Shown in pieces: positions 1 to 8,465 of a stretch of DNA of 64,000 nucleotides (the first letter of the stretch is position 1; each line of letters begins with the position of its first letter). Where the stretch lies: contig JAUIGV010000021.1 in NCBI GenBank assembly GCA_030432565.1, forward strand, positions 30,578 through 94,577. The letters run 5' to 3'. Made by a program: the position numbers and the translations under genes. The notes under the pieces were generated by a model that worked only from the letters and a program-made list of their open reading frames with translations, was not told the origin of the DNA and ran no database searches. Source of the stretch: Verrucomicrobiia bacterium. GTDB taxonomy: Bacteria > Verrucomicrobiota > Verrucomicrobiia > Verrucomicrobiales > Akkermansiaceae.

Positions 1-571
1 GCATTTGCCGGCCTGTCCCGTCGGTCCATTGTCGCATTGGGATGATCGAGTCTTCTGTGACGCGGACCGCTGGTTTTTCAAGATTTTTCACATCAGCTGT
101 TGCCGCCTTAATTTGAGCTTCAAACTGCTCATCATTGGGATGACCGTGAAAAACAAGACGGCCGTCGGGCGCAAAAACCACGGCATAGGGAAGTCCGGAG
201 ACTGAAATGGGACCGGTAACGCCGTCCGTGATGCTATATCCGACATTCTGTTTCTTCAAAACCTCCGCGATCTGGTTTTTTCCGGAGTGATAAATCTCCG
301 CTCCAATGATGGTGAGCCCCTTTTCGCGATATTCCTCGTCCAACTTTTTGAGACGGGCGAGCCCCTTCAGACAAGAGGAGCATCCCACTCCCCAATACTG
401 GATCACAACCGGCTTCCCCTTCAGACTACGAGTCGTCACCGGCTTCCCGAAGAGAGAATCCCCCAGTTCCCAGTCCGAAAGTCGGTGCTGGACCACCTGA
501 TTCTCGTCAGCACTGGCTGCTTTTATAAAGATCCCGACAGTCAGGATGACCCACAAGATTTTAAAATTCAT
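1..571 (-). CDS. Thioredoxin-like (TlpA/ResA-type) secreted protein, cut by window edge
   Basis: The reverse strand reads open from an ATG at 571 to the window edge, giving 190 residues and no stop, so the C-terminus is missing. Residues 1-21 form a signal peptide ending near ASA. A thioredoxin-like fold follows, with a CSSC active site at residues 64-67 after a VIQYWGVG strand and a cis-Pro segment SGLPYAVVF near residue 135. The family reduces or exchanges disulfides on exported proteins. Here it would act in the periplasm, and the client is unknown. It lies 34 bp downstream of the DUF3592 gene on the same strand. The fold and motif are clear. The exact subfamily is inferred. Confidence 0.8.
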   Translation of the reverse strand, partial: MNFKILWVILTVGIFIKAASADENQVVQHRLSDWELGDSLFGKPVTTRSLKGKPVVIQYWGVGCSSCLKGLARLKKLDEEYREKGLTIIGAEIYHSGKNQIAEVLKKQNVGYSITDGVTGPISVSGLPYAVVFAPDGRLVFHGHPNDEQFEAQIKAATADVKNLEKPAVRVTEDSIIPMRQWTDGTGRQM

Positions 572-605
572 CTGGTGAGGCTACACCTCACACGCAGGAA
601 TCCTT

Positions 606-1103
606 TCAAGCCCCACCCCGGCCACGAATATTTAGGAGCGCCCGAAAGAAAACCATCAAGCCCCCCACCAAAAACAATGCTGGAAACCAAATCGAATAGC
701 CAGGGGCCTTCGTTTCATGCTCCAGCAGAGCCTCGTTCGGGTCATCGGGATTGACATAGGCCTCGACCTTGCTCCCGACCGGAAATCTCTCAACCGTTGG
801 CAAAATCTTGCTTTCCTTCTTCAAATAGGGGTTTTCGCGACGTTTCAGCCGATTTCCCCGGTAAAATTCACCATCGACCCTGTATTCATAAACCAAGTTG
901 TGACAGTACTCCTTGGCCTTGCCAATCTGCCGATCTCCCACCTCGGACACGACAACCACGGCAGGATACCCCGGCCATTCCCGCGTTTCCTTGGCACGGA
1001 GATAACCGCGGCCCAGCACAAAAACGAAAAAGCCCCCCATTACCGCCAACGCCAGGCCGATGAATGCCAGATAGAGATATCCCCCGATGCCCTGCTTTTT
1101 CAC
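606..1103 (-). CDS. DUF3592 domain membrane protein
   Basis: This protein has 165 residues and two hydrophobic segments, at about residues 9-31 and 136-158. Between them lies a soluble part with the DUF3592 pattern: a VYEYRVDGEFYRG strand pair, then PVGSKVEAYVNPDDPNEALLE. The family is widespread and its function is unknown. The middle part probably sits outside the membrane between the two helices. It is followed by the thioredoxin-like gene on the same strand, so the two may be co-transcribed, but nothing else ties them functionally. Confidence 0.75.
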   Translation of the reverse strand: MKKQGIGGYLYLAFIGLALAVMGGFFVFVLGRGYLRAKETREWPGYPAVVVVSEVGDRQIGKAKEYCHNLVYEYRVDGEFYRGNRLKRRENPYLKKESKILPTVERFPVGSKVEAYVNPDDPNEALLEHETKAPGYSIWFPALFLVGGLMVFFRALLNIRGRGGA

Positions 1104-1181
1104 GAGCCATCGGTATCACAATCCCACCTTCCCGCAAGACCCGTGCTTGCACCTGATCAAGATTCCCGCCAAAACACTCCC

Positions 1182-1637
1182 ATGAGCACTTTTGCAGAAA
1201 CCGTCATGGACGACCTCAAGACCGCAATGAAAGCCAAGGATTCCGTGGCTCTCACCACTCTCCGAGCTCTCAAGACCGCCCTCACCAACGCCGCCATTGA
1301 ATCCGGCAATAAGGACAACGTGATTGAAGAAGCCGATGCCCTCGCCATCGTCCGCAAGCAGATTAAACAGCGCAACGACTCAATCGAACAGTTCGAGAGT
1401 GCCGGTCGCCCCGAACTCGCCGAAACCGAGAAAGCCGAAATCGCGGTTCTCGAAAAATACCTCCCCGCCGCCATGAGTGCCGAGGAAGTCTCTGCCATCG
1501 TGGCCGCTGCCGTCGCCGAAACCGGAGCCAGCAGCCGCGCCGACATGGGCAAGGTTATGGGCATCGTGCAGGCCAAAACCGCCGGCCGCGTTGATGGCAA
1601 GACCCTCTCACAGGAGGTCATGAAGCACCTTTCCTAG
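1182..1637 (+). CDS. GatB/YqeY domain protein
   Basis: This 151-residue protein starts at the ATG at 1182. The frame stays open upstream, but homology begins here with MSTFAETVMDDLKTAMKAKD. It contains the YqeY signatures TLRALKTAL, a KQIKQRNDSIEQF helix and LEKYLPAAMS, and ends in a domain like the C-terminal tail of GatB. Stand-alone YqeY proteins are thought to bind tRNA or assist tRNA-dependent amidation, without their own catalytic site. It lies 9 bp before ispD on the same strand, so the two probably form an operon. The family call is firm; the role is unproven for the whole family. Confidence 0.9.
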   Translation: MSTFAETVMDDLKTAMKAKDSVALTTLRALKTALTNAAIESGNKDNVIEEADALAIVRKQIKQRNDSIEQFESAGRPELAETEKAEIAVLEKYLPAAMSAEEVSAIVAAAVAETGASSRADMGKVMGIVQAKTAGRVDGKTLSQEVMKHLS

Positions 1638-1646
1638 CGGAAACAG

Positions 1647-2288
1647 ATGAGCTTTGCCGCCATCATCGTCGCCTCCGGTTCCTCACGGCGCATGGGCTTT
1701 GACAAACTCGCCGCCAAGTGGAACGACAGGCCGATTCTCTGGCACAGCGTCCGGGCCTTTTCGTCATTGGATGTAATCTCCCAGGTCATCGTCGTCACCC
1801 CACCCGAACGCTTCGCGTGGCTCGTCGACCTCGGGCCAAAGCTCCTCCGTGTCGATGGTGGAGTCGAAAGATCCGACTCGGTCGCCTCCGGCCTCGCCGC
1901 CTTAAACGACAACATCACCCACGTCGCCATTCACGATGGCGCCCGCCCCCTGGTCTCGCCCGCTTCCATCCGCGCCACTTTCTCGGCTGCCGAAGAAACA
2001 GGGGCCGCCAGCCTCGCGCGACGCGTCACGGAAACTCTTAAGCGAGCCACACCCGAAGGTGTCACCACTAAATCCGTCTCCCGCGACGATCTCTGGATCA
2101 TGGAAACGCCTCAGATTTTTTCGACAGCCCTCATTAAAAAGGCCTACCAGAACGTCACCTCCGGCGATGCCCAAATCACCGACGAAGTCTCAGCCCTTCA
2201 ACTCCTCGGTCAGGGCACCACTCTCGTCGAAAACCACTCTCCTAACCCCAAGATCACGGTTCAAGCGGATCTCGACGCCCTGTCATGA
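1647..2288 (+). CDS. ispD: 2-C-methyl-D-erythritol 4-phosphate cytidylyltransferase
   Basis: IspD transfers CMP from CTP to methylerythritol 4-phosphate, the third step of the MEP isoprenoid pathway in the cytosol. The 213-residue protein has the nucleotide-binding N-terminus AAIIVASGSSRRMGFDK, with the Arg and Lys used for CTP. It also has GGVERSDSVASGL, VAIHDGARPLVS and the ETPQIF and TDEVSAL motifs, all diagnostic of IspD. Length is slightly below the usual 225-240 but complete. It is probably co-transcribed with the YqeY gene. The pathway links it to the polyprenyl synthase at 17887, which uses the products. Confidence 0.95.
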   Translation: MSFAAIIVASGSSRRMGFDKLAAKWNDRPILWHSVRAFSSLDVISQVIVVTPPERFAWLVDLGPKLLRVDGGVERSDSVASGLAALNDNITHVAIHDGARPLVSPASIRATFSAAEETGAASLARRVTETLKRATPEGVTTKSVSRDDLWIMETPQIFSTALIKKAYQNVTSGDAQITDEVSALQLLGQGTTLVENHSPNPKITVQADLDALS

Positions 2289-2355
2289 TGTCCCGGAGGA
2301 ATACCCGGACGGGGCGACAAGAATTACCTCCGGATTCCAAGAGGCCAAACGAGCG

Positions 2356-3024
2356 CTAAGCCCTCTTGCGGCGGCGCAAAAAGCCAAAGAGGCCGGTCGC
2401 CAACAAGACCGCTGACGACGGCTCGGGGATAAAGACCAAGGACACATCGTCGTAATTTGCAAACGGTCCTCCGGCTACCTCTGAAACTTGAATTGAAGTG
2501 ATCGTTTCTCCCGGGTTGTGAAACCCGATCCAGCTGGCAGAATTGAGGGCCGAAGCTGTCACCGAGTCAGTGGAGGCATCACTGTAAGTCACGCCAACCG
2601 TGAGTAGATTCCCGGCAGCAGAAGGAGTCGTGATGAGACCAAAGTGCGTTAACCCCGCATCCGGAGTCCACGTCTCCGGACCACCATTCACGAAACCCCA
2701 ACGGGATCCGGAAGCCTTCGCCGCTGTTCCATCATCTCTTCCATACCTTGAAGCTCCTGTGATCTTTGTCGCCAAGACCCCGGAATCATTTGAGAAGTTC
2801 CCCGAACCAAACGAACCCTCGGCATCGAGCACCCCTGCAAAATCCAAATTCCCCGTCGAGGTGATCAGACTCTGCATCGCCGTGGACGAAAAGGTCCCCA
2901 GCTCATTGGAGATGTCGACATTTCCTCCCACATCCAGCAAGCCGACAACCGCTCCTCGAGAAACACTGGAAAAACAAGCGGCCGCAACCAGGCAAAACGG
3001 TAATGAAGTTGAATTACTGAACAT
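2356..3024 (-). CDS. PEP-CTERM secreted protein
   Basis: The 222-residue protein has an N-terminal signal peptide and a C-terminal PEP-CTERM tag: PEPSS, a hydrophobic stretch, then RRRKRA. PEP-CTERM proteins are recognised by an exosortase and delivered to the cell surface or exopolysaccharide. No exosortase lies in this window. The central region is beta-rich and closely resembles the neighbouring protein at 3114, sharing DVGGNVDISNELGTFS and SGSRWGFVNGGPETWTPD. No enzymatic motif is visible. It is convergent with ispD. The role is unknown; it is probably structural or adhesive. Confidence 0.85.
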   Translation of the reverse strand: MFSNSTSLPFCLVAAACFSSVSRGAVVGLLDVGGNVDISNELGTFSSTAMQSLITSTGNLDFAGVLDAEGSFGSGNFSNDSGVLATKITGASRYGRDDGTAAKASGSRWGFVNGGPETWTPDAGLTHFGLITTPSAAGNLLTVGVTYSDASTDSVTASALNSASWIGFHNPGETITSIQVSEVAGGPFANYDDVSLVFIPEPSSAVLLATGLFGFLRRRKRA

Positions 3025-3113
3025 CAGAGTGATATCTACAATATTTGAGAGGAAGTGATCAAGCTATAAAGCCGATAAACAGGCGGACCATGTTGCAACA
3101 AACAGGCCATCCA

Positions 3114-3911
3114 CTACTCGGCCAAACGTGAACGATAGTAGACCGAAGTTCCGTTGACCGGAAGCACGTAGGGGGATTCCGGAGCATCATCAACATCGAC
3201 CCAGGTCTCCAGATCTTCCGAACGCTGGAGGACTCCCGTAAACGAGAGAAGCAATTCCCCTTCTTGTGTCCGCGAAATATCGACAACCGGATCTTCTTCT
3301 GCAGTCGCTTCCACAAATGCCAGCGAAAGATCATCGTAGTTTCCAAAAGCGCCGCCGGCAGGATCGGAAATGGAGATCGAAGTGATTGTTTCGCCTCTTT
3401 TGTAAAATCCAATCCAGGTTGTCACCCCCGGCTCGGTAGCGGCAGCAGTCTCGGTCGTCGTATCACTGTAGGTGACCGTGACCGTCAAAACGTTCCCCGA
3501 ATTTAATGGCGTGGTAATCAATCCCAAGTGATACAAACCCGGCTCAGGAGTCCAGGTCTCACTTCCGTTCACAAACCCCCAGCGGGATCCGGAGGCTTTC
3601 GAGGCAACTCCATCCTCCCGTCCAAATCGAGAAGCTCCTGAAATCTTCCCTGCCAAAGCCCCGGATTCATTGGAAAAATTCCCGGCTCCAAAGGTTCCCT
3701 CGGCATCCAACACTCCTGCGATCTCAAGATCATTGGTCGACACAATGAGATCCTGCATCGACGCCAACGAAAAGCTCCCCAATTCATTGGTCACATCCAC
3801 ATCGCCACCAACATCAATCGTCGTCACCACATCAGCAACCGAGACTGCAGTCAGTAAAATCGGGGCCGATATCCCTACAAACGAACGAAGCCTGGTATTT
3901 CCTTTTTTCAT
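3114..3911 (-). CDS. Secreted paralogue of the PEP-CTERM neighbour, with S-x-D-L-x-x-W C-terminal module
   Basis: The 265-residue protein starts at the ATG at 3911, where MKKGNTRLRSFVG begins a signal peptide; upstream codons of the frame add no signal. Residues 30-205 match the PEP-CTERM neighbour (2356) almost motif for motif: DVGGDVDVTNELGSFS, SGSRWGFVNGSETWTPE. The tail is different. Instead of PEP-CTERM it has about 60 residues containing LQRSEDLETWVDVDD and ending YYRSRLAE. The pair looks like a tandem duplication followed by exchange of the C-terminus. Function is unknown. The same tail type recurs on other secreted proteins in this window. Confidence 0.8.
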   Translation of the reverse strand: MKKGNTRLRSFVGISAPILLTAVSVADVVTTIDVGGDVDVTNELGSFSLASMQDLIVSTNDLEIAGVLDAEGTFGAGNFSNESGALAGKISGASRFGREDGVASKASGSRWGFVNGSETWTPEPGLYHLGLITTPLNSGNVLTVTVTYSDTTTETAAATEPGVTTWIGFYKRGETITSISISDPAGGAFGNYDDLSLAFVEATAEEDPVVDISRTQEGELLLSFTGVLQRSEDLETWVDVDDAPESPYVLPVNGTSVYYRSRLAE

Positions 3912-4096
3912 GATAAACGAACTAGGAACCAGAGTCTCAAACTTGCAAGCGCATAAATGATAAGCGATCAAGCAAGGAGCGAATCGCCATTGAGCGCCGA
4001 TCCTTACCCGCCATCGCAATCCCCGGCTGGATCACCACTGCCTTCCCCGGGCGAAGGGAGCTTTCAAAACCGCTTTAATTGTGTCACCCTTCCGGC

Positions 4097-4837
4097 ATGA
4101 CTTTTAAAATCCCCGCTGTCATTTTCTCTGTTTTGTTTCTGGTTCTCCAGTCCTGCTCCATCGGAACCCCCGCCCGGACGACCACCAAACAGGCCGTCGC
4201 CAAAGAGTGGCCCAGGATCCAGGCCGCGATCGCCGCGCAGCGGAGAGCCGGCCATCCAAACTACAATCCCGAGTGGATTTACATCGTTGACCCCGGCACC
4301 CAGCGGATGCAGGTCATCTCGCTGAAAACCCGCGAAGTTCGCATGACGCTCCGTTGCGGAACCGGAAGACGGGGTCTTGGTACCGCACACGCCCAAACTC
4401 CTCCGGGCTTCTTCACCATGGGGGGAGTTCGTATTGCCAGGAATGCCGATTCCTCCATTCAAACCGGTGACTCCAAACGAGGCGTCAGCGGCATATACGC
4501 TGAAATCCTGTACCCACCCACCCACCCCGATCCCAAGCTTCGGGGCTATGTTCCAAACGGTGTAGTCATCCACTCCTACAATCCCGAAGCCAGCGAAATG
4601 CTCCGCCAACGTCGTGCCCAACGAATGATCGGCCGGGTCCCCTGCACCACCGGCTGCCCGGTGCCCGATATCGATGAAGCTCACAAGCTGATCCCTTATC
4701 TCAGGCAATCAGCCGGCAAGTTTGACCCCACCGCCAAACCCAACGCCAACCTTCGAGCACTGATCAGCACAGGCCAAGTGAAACAGTATCAACGGAATCA
4801 ACTTGGCGATCCCATCTATATCCTGAACCGTCAGTAA
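4097..4837 (+). CDS. L,D-transpeptidase-like lipoprotein
   Basis: The 246-residue protein starts at the ATG at 4097 with a lipoprotein signal peptide, lipobox LQSC with the acylated Cys at residue 20. The rest resembles the murein L,D-transpeptidase (YkuD/YafK-like) fold: WIYIVDPGTQRMQVIS, then VVIHSYN with His159, then CTTGCPV with the likely catalytic Cys187. The usual Arg after the catalytic Cys is absent, replaced by Pro-Val. Family members cross-link peptidoglycan or attach proteins to it; an envelope role is inferred. It converges with the YrbL-like gene with only 10 bp between stops. Confidence 0.75.
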   Translation: MTFKIPAVIFSVLFLVLQSCSIGTPARTTTKQAVAKEWPRIQAAIAAQRRAGHPNYNPEWIYIVDPGTQRMQVISLKTREVRMTLRCGTGRRGLGTAHAQTPPGFFTMGGVRIARNADSSIQTGDSKRGVSGIYAEILYPPTHPDPKLRGYVPNGVVIHSYNPEASEMLRQRRAQRMIGRVPCTTGCPVPDIDEAHKLIPYLRQSAGKFDPTAKPNANLRALISTGQVKQYQRNQLGDPIYILNRQ

Positions 4838-4847
4838 TAACGGCGGA

Positions 4848-5519
4848 TCAGTCTTGTTCCTGAATTCCCCGTCCCTTCAGCTCCTCGCCCGATTCACGTT
4901 GGGCGAGGATTTTCCTGAGCGCACGCTCATGCTTGGCCCGTCGTTTCCGGTGGACTCTTCTTTGCTCTTTTCGAAACCATTTCGCCAAAGGAATCAATTG
5001 CCCGAAGGCATAGCCATCAATCGCATAAATCTGACAACTCCCGTCTGCCTTCACCTTCACGGAAAGGTTATCGGGGCGGGCCTCCACAAACACCCAGTGC
5101 TCGTCAAGGAGTTGCCAAAACTCTTCAAGAGCCTTTTCGCATTCCGGGGTGAGGCCATGCCGCCAAACATGCTCTTTCAGCGTCAAAGAGATCCCGTCAT
5201 CATGATCGGTGATTAAATCCACTTCCAAAGCCGGGCCCAAATCTGTTTCCACAATCCCGTGCGCGCGGGCCACGAAGTTCCAAGCCGCAGATCCCACGCG
5301 CTTCCCCAACCCGGTCGAAAAATGCAATTCACTCTCGTTCTCGTGAAAATGCCATCGCGGTCGCACCAGCCTTGCAATCACATTCGCCCTTTTCCTCCGA
5401 TCGCATTGCCGCCAATCCTCGGTCATCACCTTGAGACAGCGATTTGCGTGATCAGGATGGCGGTAAACTTTGCGATGATTCCCGTGGGCGAACGGCGTAG
5501 TATCGCTTAACTTGATCAT
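4848..5519 (-). CDS. YrbL-like (PhoP-regulatory-network family) protein
   Basis: This 223-residue protein was given the start at 5519 (MIKLSDTTPFAHGNH) because a GGGAGA stretch lies about 8 bases upstream; a longer frame to 5627 adds low-similarity residues. The sequence has the YrbL pattern, a kinase-like fold: GNHRKVYRHPDHANRCLKV near the start, with a Lys in the position of a nucleotide-binding lysine, and VEARPDNLSVK and YAIDGYAFG where kinases carry catalytic loops. The C-terminus is very basic and helical. The function of the family is poorly known. It is divergent from the ABC operon with a 127-bp shared upstream region. Confidence 0.7.
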   Translation of the reverse strand: MIKLSDTTPFAHGNHRKVYRHPDHANRCLKVMTEDWRQCDRRKRANVIARLVRPRWHFHENESELHFSTGLGKRVGSAAWNFVARAHGIVETDLGPALEVDLITDHDDGISLTLKEHVWRHGLTPECEKALEEFWQLLDEHWVFVEARPDNLSVKVKADGSCQIYAIDGYAFGQLIPLAKWFRKEQRRVHRKRRAKHERALRKILAQRESGEELKGRGIQEQD

Positions 5520-5646
5520 CTTCGATTCTCCCACACGCCGTCTCCCTTCGCAACTCTCATCCCCCTCCCCAACTCCCTCGGTTTTCCAAAATTTCCTTTT
5601 TTTGTAAGAGGACATTGCCCCCAACACGATTCATAATCCCATCAAC

Positions 5647-6798
5647 ATGTCCCCAAAAACAAAACTCCTTTCTGCCATCGCGCTCCTCGTTGTCGCGCTT
5701 GGCGTCGCGGTCTTCTTCATCTTCCGGGATGGCGATGACGAAAGCACCATCCTCACTGCCGAGCAGCTTTCACGGTATGAGGAAGGCATGTATTACCGCA
5801 CCATCGTCACCTCGACCGTCCAGGGACAGATCGAGGACAAGGACTGGGGCGTCGAAAAGAAAGTCACCCTCATCCACGAAGGCGAGACTGATTTCATCCG
5901 TGAAGTGAAGTCCGTCGCCAAGGATCACTCAGACGTGGTGGTCGGATTGGAAATCCTCACCGCACGCGACCTTGAAGTGAAATTGGATCTCGATGACCTC
6001 AATCTCGACCTCCCTCCAGCCGTCGGAATTCTCGGTAAGGGTGCCCGCAAAATCCTACTGCCCGGACCTGAAGGAATCGCGGTCGACCTGGTCACCGACC
6101 GCGCCGCCGAGTGGCTGAAGAGCGACACCAATCGCCAAAAGGCACTTTCGCGAATTAACTTCGCAGTTGAAGCAGTCACCGGCCAGGGCATTGAAGAACA
6201 TCTCCTCGAAGCAAAGCTCCAACCCCTTGAAGCCTACGAAGGCCTCACCGCCGAATACACCTATGAAGCCGGCGAAGGACTGGTCGATTTTCAGACCAAA
6301 GCCACCCTGTCCAAGGACCAGGAAGAGCGGGTCAAAAACTTCTCCGTTTACAGCGAAGCCTACCTCCTTCCGGATACCGACCCGGATGGACCGGAGGAAT
6401 GGGATGTCGATGTCAAAACCATCGCCCATCTGCTCGCGCCCAGCGGCGACCTCGATGTCAGTGGAACGCTCACCTTAAAACGCGAATCCACCTATGGTGA
6501 TGAAACGCGCCTTAAGATCGTGAAGGGCAAAGTCGTCTTTTCCGGCTCGAGCGACAGAAACAAAGTCCTTGGAACCTGGGCCGCGCGTGGCTCACTTTAC
6601 TACAATTTGAAGACCCACAGCATTGTTGAGGGCAAGCTCACCGGCGACGTTTCGCTCGAACGAACAAGCACCGATCACGTTCTCTTTGAGGAGAAGTTTA
6701 AAACCGAACCCAGCTACCGGGTTGTCATCAAGGGCTACGCCACCAAAGATCCCGACGAAGCCCGCAAAGAGATTGCCGGTGAAAAGATGAAGCGATGA
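5647..6798 (+). CDS. Membrane-anchored protein of unknown function, first gene of ABC exporter operon
   Basis: The 383-residue protein has one hydrophobic segment at about residues 8-27 near a positively charged N-terminus, consistent with an uncleaved anchor or a signal peptide. The remainder is soluble, acidic and predicted beta-rich, with alternating charged/hydrophobic strands such as KKVTLIHEGETDFIREV and VSGTLTLKRESTY. I do not recognise a family. Its stop overlaps the start of the ABC transporter gene (ATGA), so it is translationally coupled. Its position suggests a periplasmic partner or substrate-handling protein of the exporter; that is inference. Confidence 0.75.
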   Translation: MSPKTKLLSAIALLVVALGVAVFFIFRDGDDESTILTAEQLSRYEEGMYYRTIVTSTVQGQIEDKDWGVEKKVTLIHEGETDFIREVKSVAKDHSDVVVGLEILTARDLEVKLDLDDLNLDLPPAVGILGKGARKILLPGPEGIAVDLVTDRAAEWLKSDTNRQKALSRINFAVEAVTGQGIEEHLLEAKLQPLEAYEGLTAEYTYEAGEGLVDFQTKATLSKDQEERVKNFSVYSEAYLLPDTDPDGPEEWDVDVKTIAHLLAPSGDLDVSGTLTLKRESTYGDETRLKIVKGKVVFSGSSDRNKVLGTWAARGSLYYNLKTHSIVEGKLTGDVSLERTSTDHVLFEEKFKTEPSYRVVIKGYATKDPDEARKEIAGEKMKR

Positions 6799-8465
6799 TG
6801 AAAGACGCAGTCGGCTTGCAGGTTGAAGGACTCACCATTCGTCAGAAGGGGATTACCATCCTCAACGACCTTTCGCTTCATCTCGAAGCGGGATCGCTGA
6901 CCGGGCTCATAGGACCCAGTGGAGCCGGAAAAACAACCCTTCTTCGCACCCTTGGACTGCGCCCCCCGAGCAGAAAAAACAAGGACCTTGGCATCGTCTC
7001 CATCGTCGAAGGAAACCAGGCCACTCGAATCTCAGGAGCCAATCATCAGTCGCTGCTTGAGATCCTTTCCTATGTTCCCCAGCAGGATCTCTTTCCCGAA
7101 TCCGCCCACGTCGGGGAAGTCCTCGAAGAGGCTCTGATTTTTTCCGGGCATGATGCCGATCCTGTTTCACTTCTGAAATCCGTGGGCCTCTCCGGGGATT
7201 TTATGGACCAGTCTGTCTCCAAAATTTCCGGCGGAGAAAAGCGGCGTCTCTCGCTGGCCCGGGCTCTCTGTTCGGGCCCTCGCATTCTCCTCCTGGACGA
7301 ACCCACCAGCGGACTCGATCTACCTGTCGCCCATGAGGTAATGCAGCTATTGCGGGAGCTATGCGATCGTCACAAGCTGACCATTGTCACCACCAGCCAC
7401 CTTCCGGGAACGCTTGCAGTTTGCGACCGCCTGCTCGTGATGGAAAAGGGCGGAAAATTAAAGGCCGATTACCAGGATGTGCCTGCTTTGCTCGCGACGA
7501 CCGGCGAAGCAGATCTCTTCGAGAAAAGCACCTCGATCAGCCCCATCGAGTCTTTTGACTATGCCGACTCACCCGACACCGGTCGGGACTGGTGGAACCC
7601 CCGGCACTTCGGAGCCATCTTTCGGCGTTCGGCACGCCAGTCCTTCCGTGACTACGGAGCTGCCCGCGTCACCATCGCCCTCCCCATCCTCCTCGCCGGA
7701 CTCATCGTATTCACGCAGTCACTTCACGGAGGGAACAGCCCCCGCTTCATCAATTTCTTCCTGACCATCGCTGCCTTGTGGATTGGAATGTCCCTGACCA
7801 TCCGCGAGATTATTTCAAGCCGCGCACTTTATGCAATTGATGAACTCAGCGGACTGGGGAAGTTCTCATTCTTTCATGCCAAATCCGCCTTTGCCATCTT
7901 CATGGTCACCTTCAGCACTCTGCTGCTTTGCCTTTCGACCTGGTTCTTCGTGTGGTTCTTCAAAATCGACCCGGACGCAGTGGCAGCCTCGAACTGGTTC
8001 GACGCCCGTGACTTCATCTCGCACTTCTTCGTGCTGGGAATTGTTTGCTTCTCGGGAGCCATGATCGGGCTCCTGCTTTCCACGCTGGCCCGCTCGGAGC
8101 GGGGAGCCGTCGCGATGATGCCCATCGTTTTATTGCCTCACGTTCTCCTCAGCAAATACGCCACGGGCTTCGCCGGAGAAGCGAACAACGAAAGCCTGAC
8201 CCACCCTTTCCACAGCCTCGATTTGGAAAAGGTCGACTACTCCGGGTTCACGCTGATCGAGCAGGGCAACTTCTGGGGCAGTCTCTTCGCATCCACCCGA
8301 CATGCCACCTCGATTTTTGATCAGCTGGGTTCCGCCCGGTTTTCCTTTGGCCGGATCTTTGGTCTCGATTTCTGGGCTCTCGCCATTCTTGTAACCGGCC
8401 AGGCTCTTTTGGCTCTTATCATCTTCTGCTATTCGGCAAACTCCGCCATTCGACGAATCAAATGA
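6795..8465 (+). CDS. ABC transporter, fused ATPase and permease (ABCG-like half transporter)
   Basis: The 556-residue protein has an N-terminal ATPase: Walker A GPSGAGKT at residues 41-48, Q-loop PQQD near 95-98, signature SGGEKRR at 145-151, Walker B ILLLDEPTSGLD at 164-175 and the H-loop His202. A linker follows. The C-terminal half, from about residue 275, has around six hydrophobic segments of the ABC-2 permease type. This ATPase-first order is that of ABCG-like exporters, which work as dimers. It overlaps both neighbours by 4 bases, in one operon with three unrecognised proteins. The substrate cannot be read from sequence; the odd partners argue against a simple drug pump. Confidence 0.9.
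   Translation: MMKDAVGLQVEGLTIRQKGITILNDLSLHLEAGSLTGLIGPSGAGKTTLLRTLGLRPPSRKNKDLGIVSIVEGNQATRISGANHQSLLEILSYVPQQDLFPESAHVGEVLEEALIFSGHDADPVSLLKSVGLSGDFMDQSVSKISGGEKRRLSLARALCSGPRILLLDEPTSGLDLPVAHEVMQLLRELCDRHKLTIVTTSHLPGTLAVCDRLLVMEKGGKLKADYQDVPALLATTGEADLFEKSTSISPIESFDYADSPDTGRDWWNPRHFGAIFRRSARQSFRDYGAARVTIALPILLAGLIVFTQSLHGGNSPRFINFFLTIAALWIGMSLTIREIISSRALYAIDELSGLGKFSFFHAKSAFAIFMVTFSTLLLCLSTWFFVWFFKIDPDAVAASNWFDARDFISHFFVLGIVCFSGAMIGLLLSTLARSERGAVAMMPIVLLPHVLLSKYATGFAGEANNESLTHPFHSLDLEKVDYSGFTLIEQGNFWGSLFASTRHATSIFDQLGSARFSFGRIFGLDFWALAILVTGQALLALIIFCYSANSAIRRIK

Noticed and set aside
3059..3412. Short minus-strand frame near the PEP-CTERM pair
   Set aside because: Overlaps the real 3114 gene in another frame and has no start signal.
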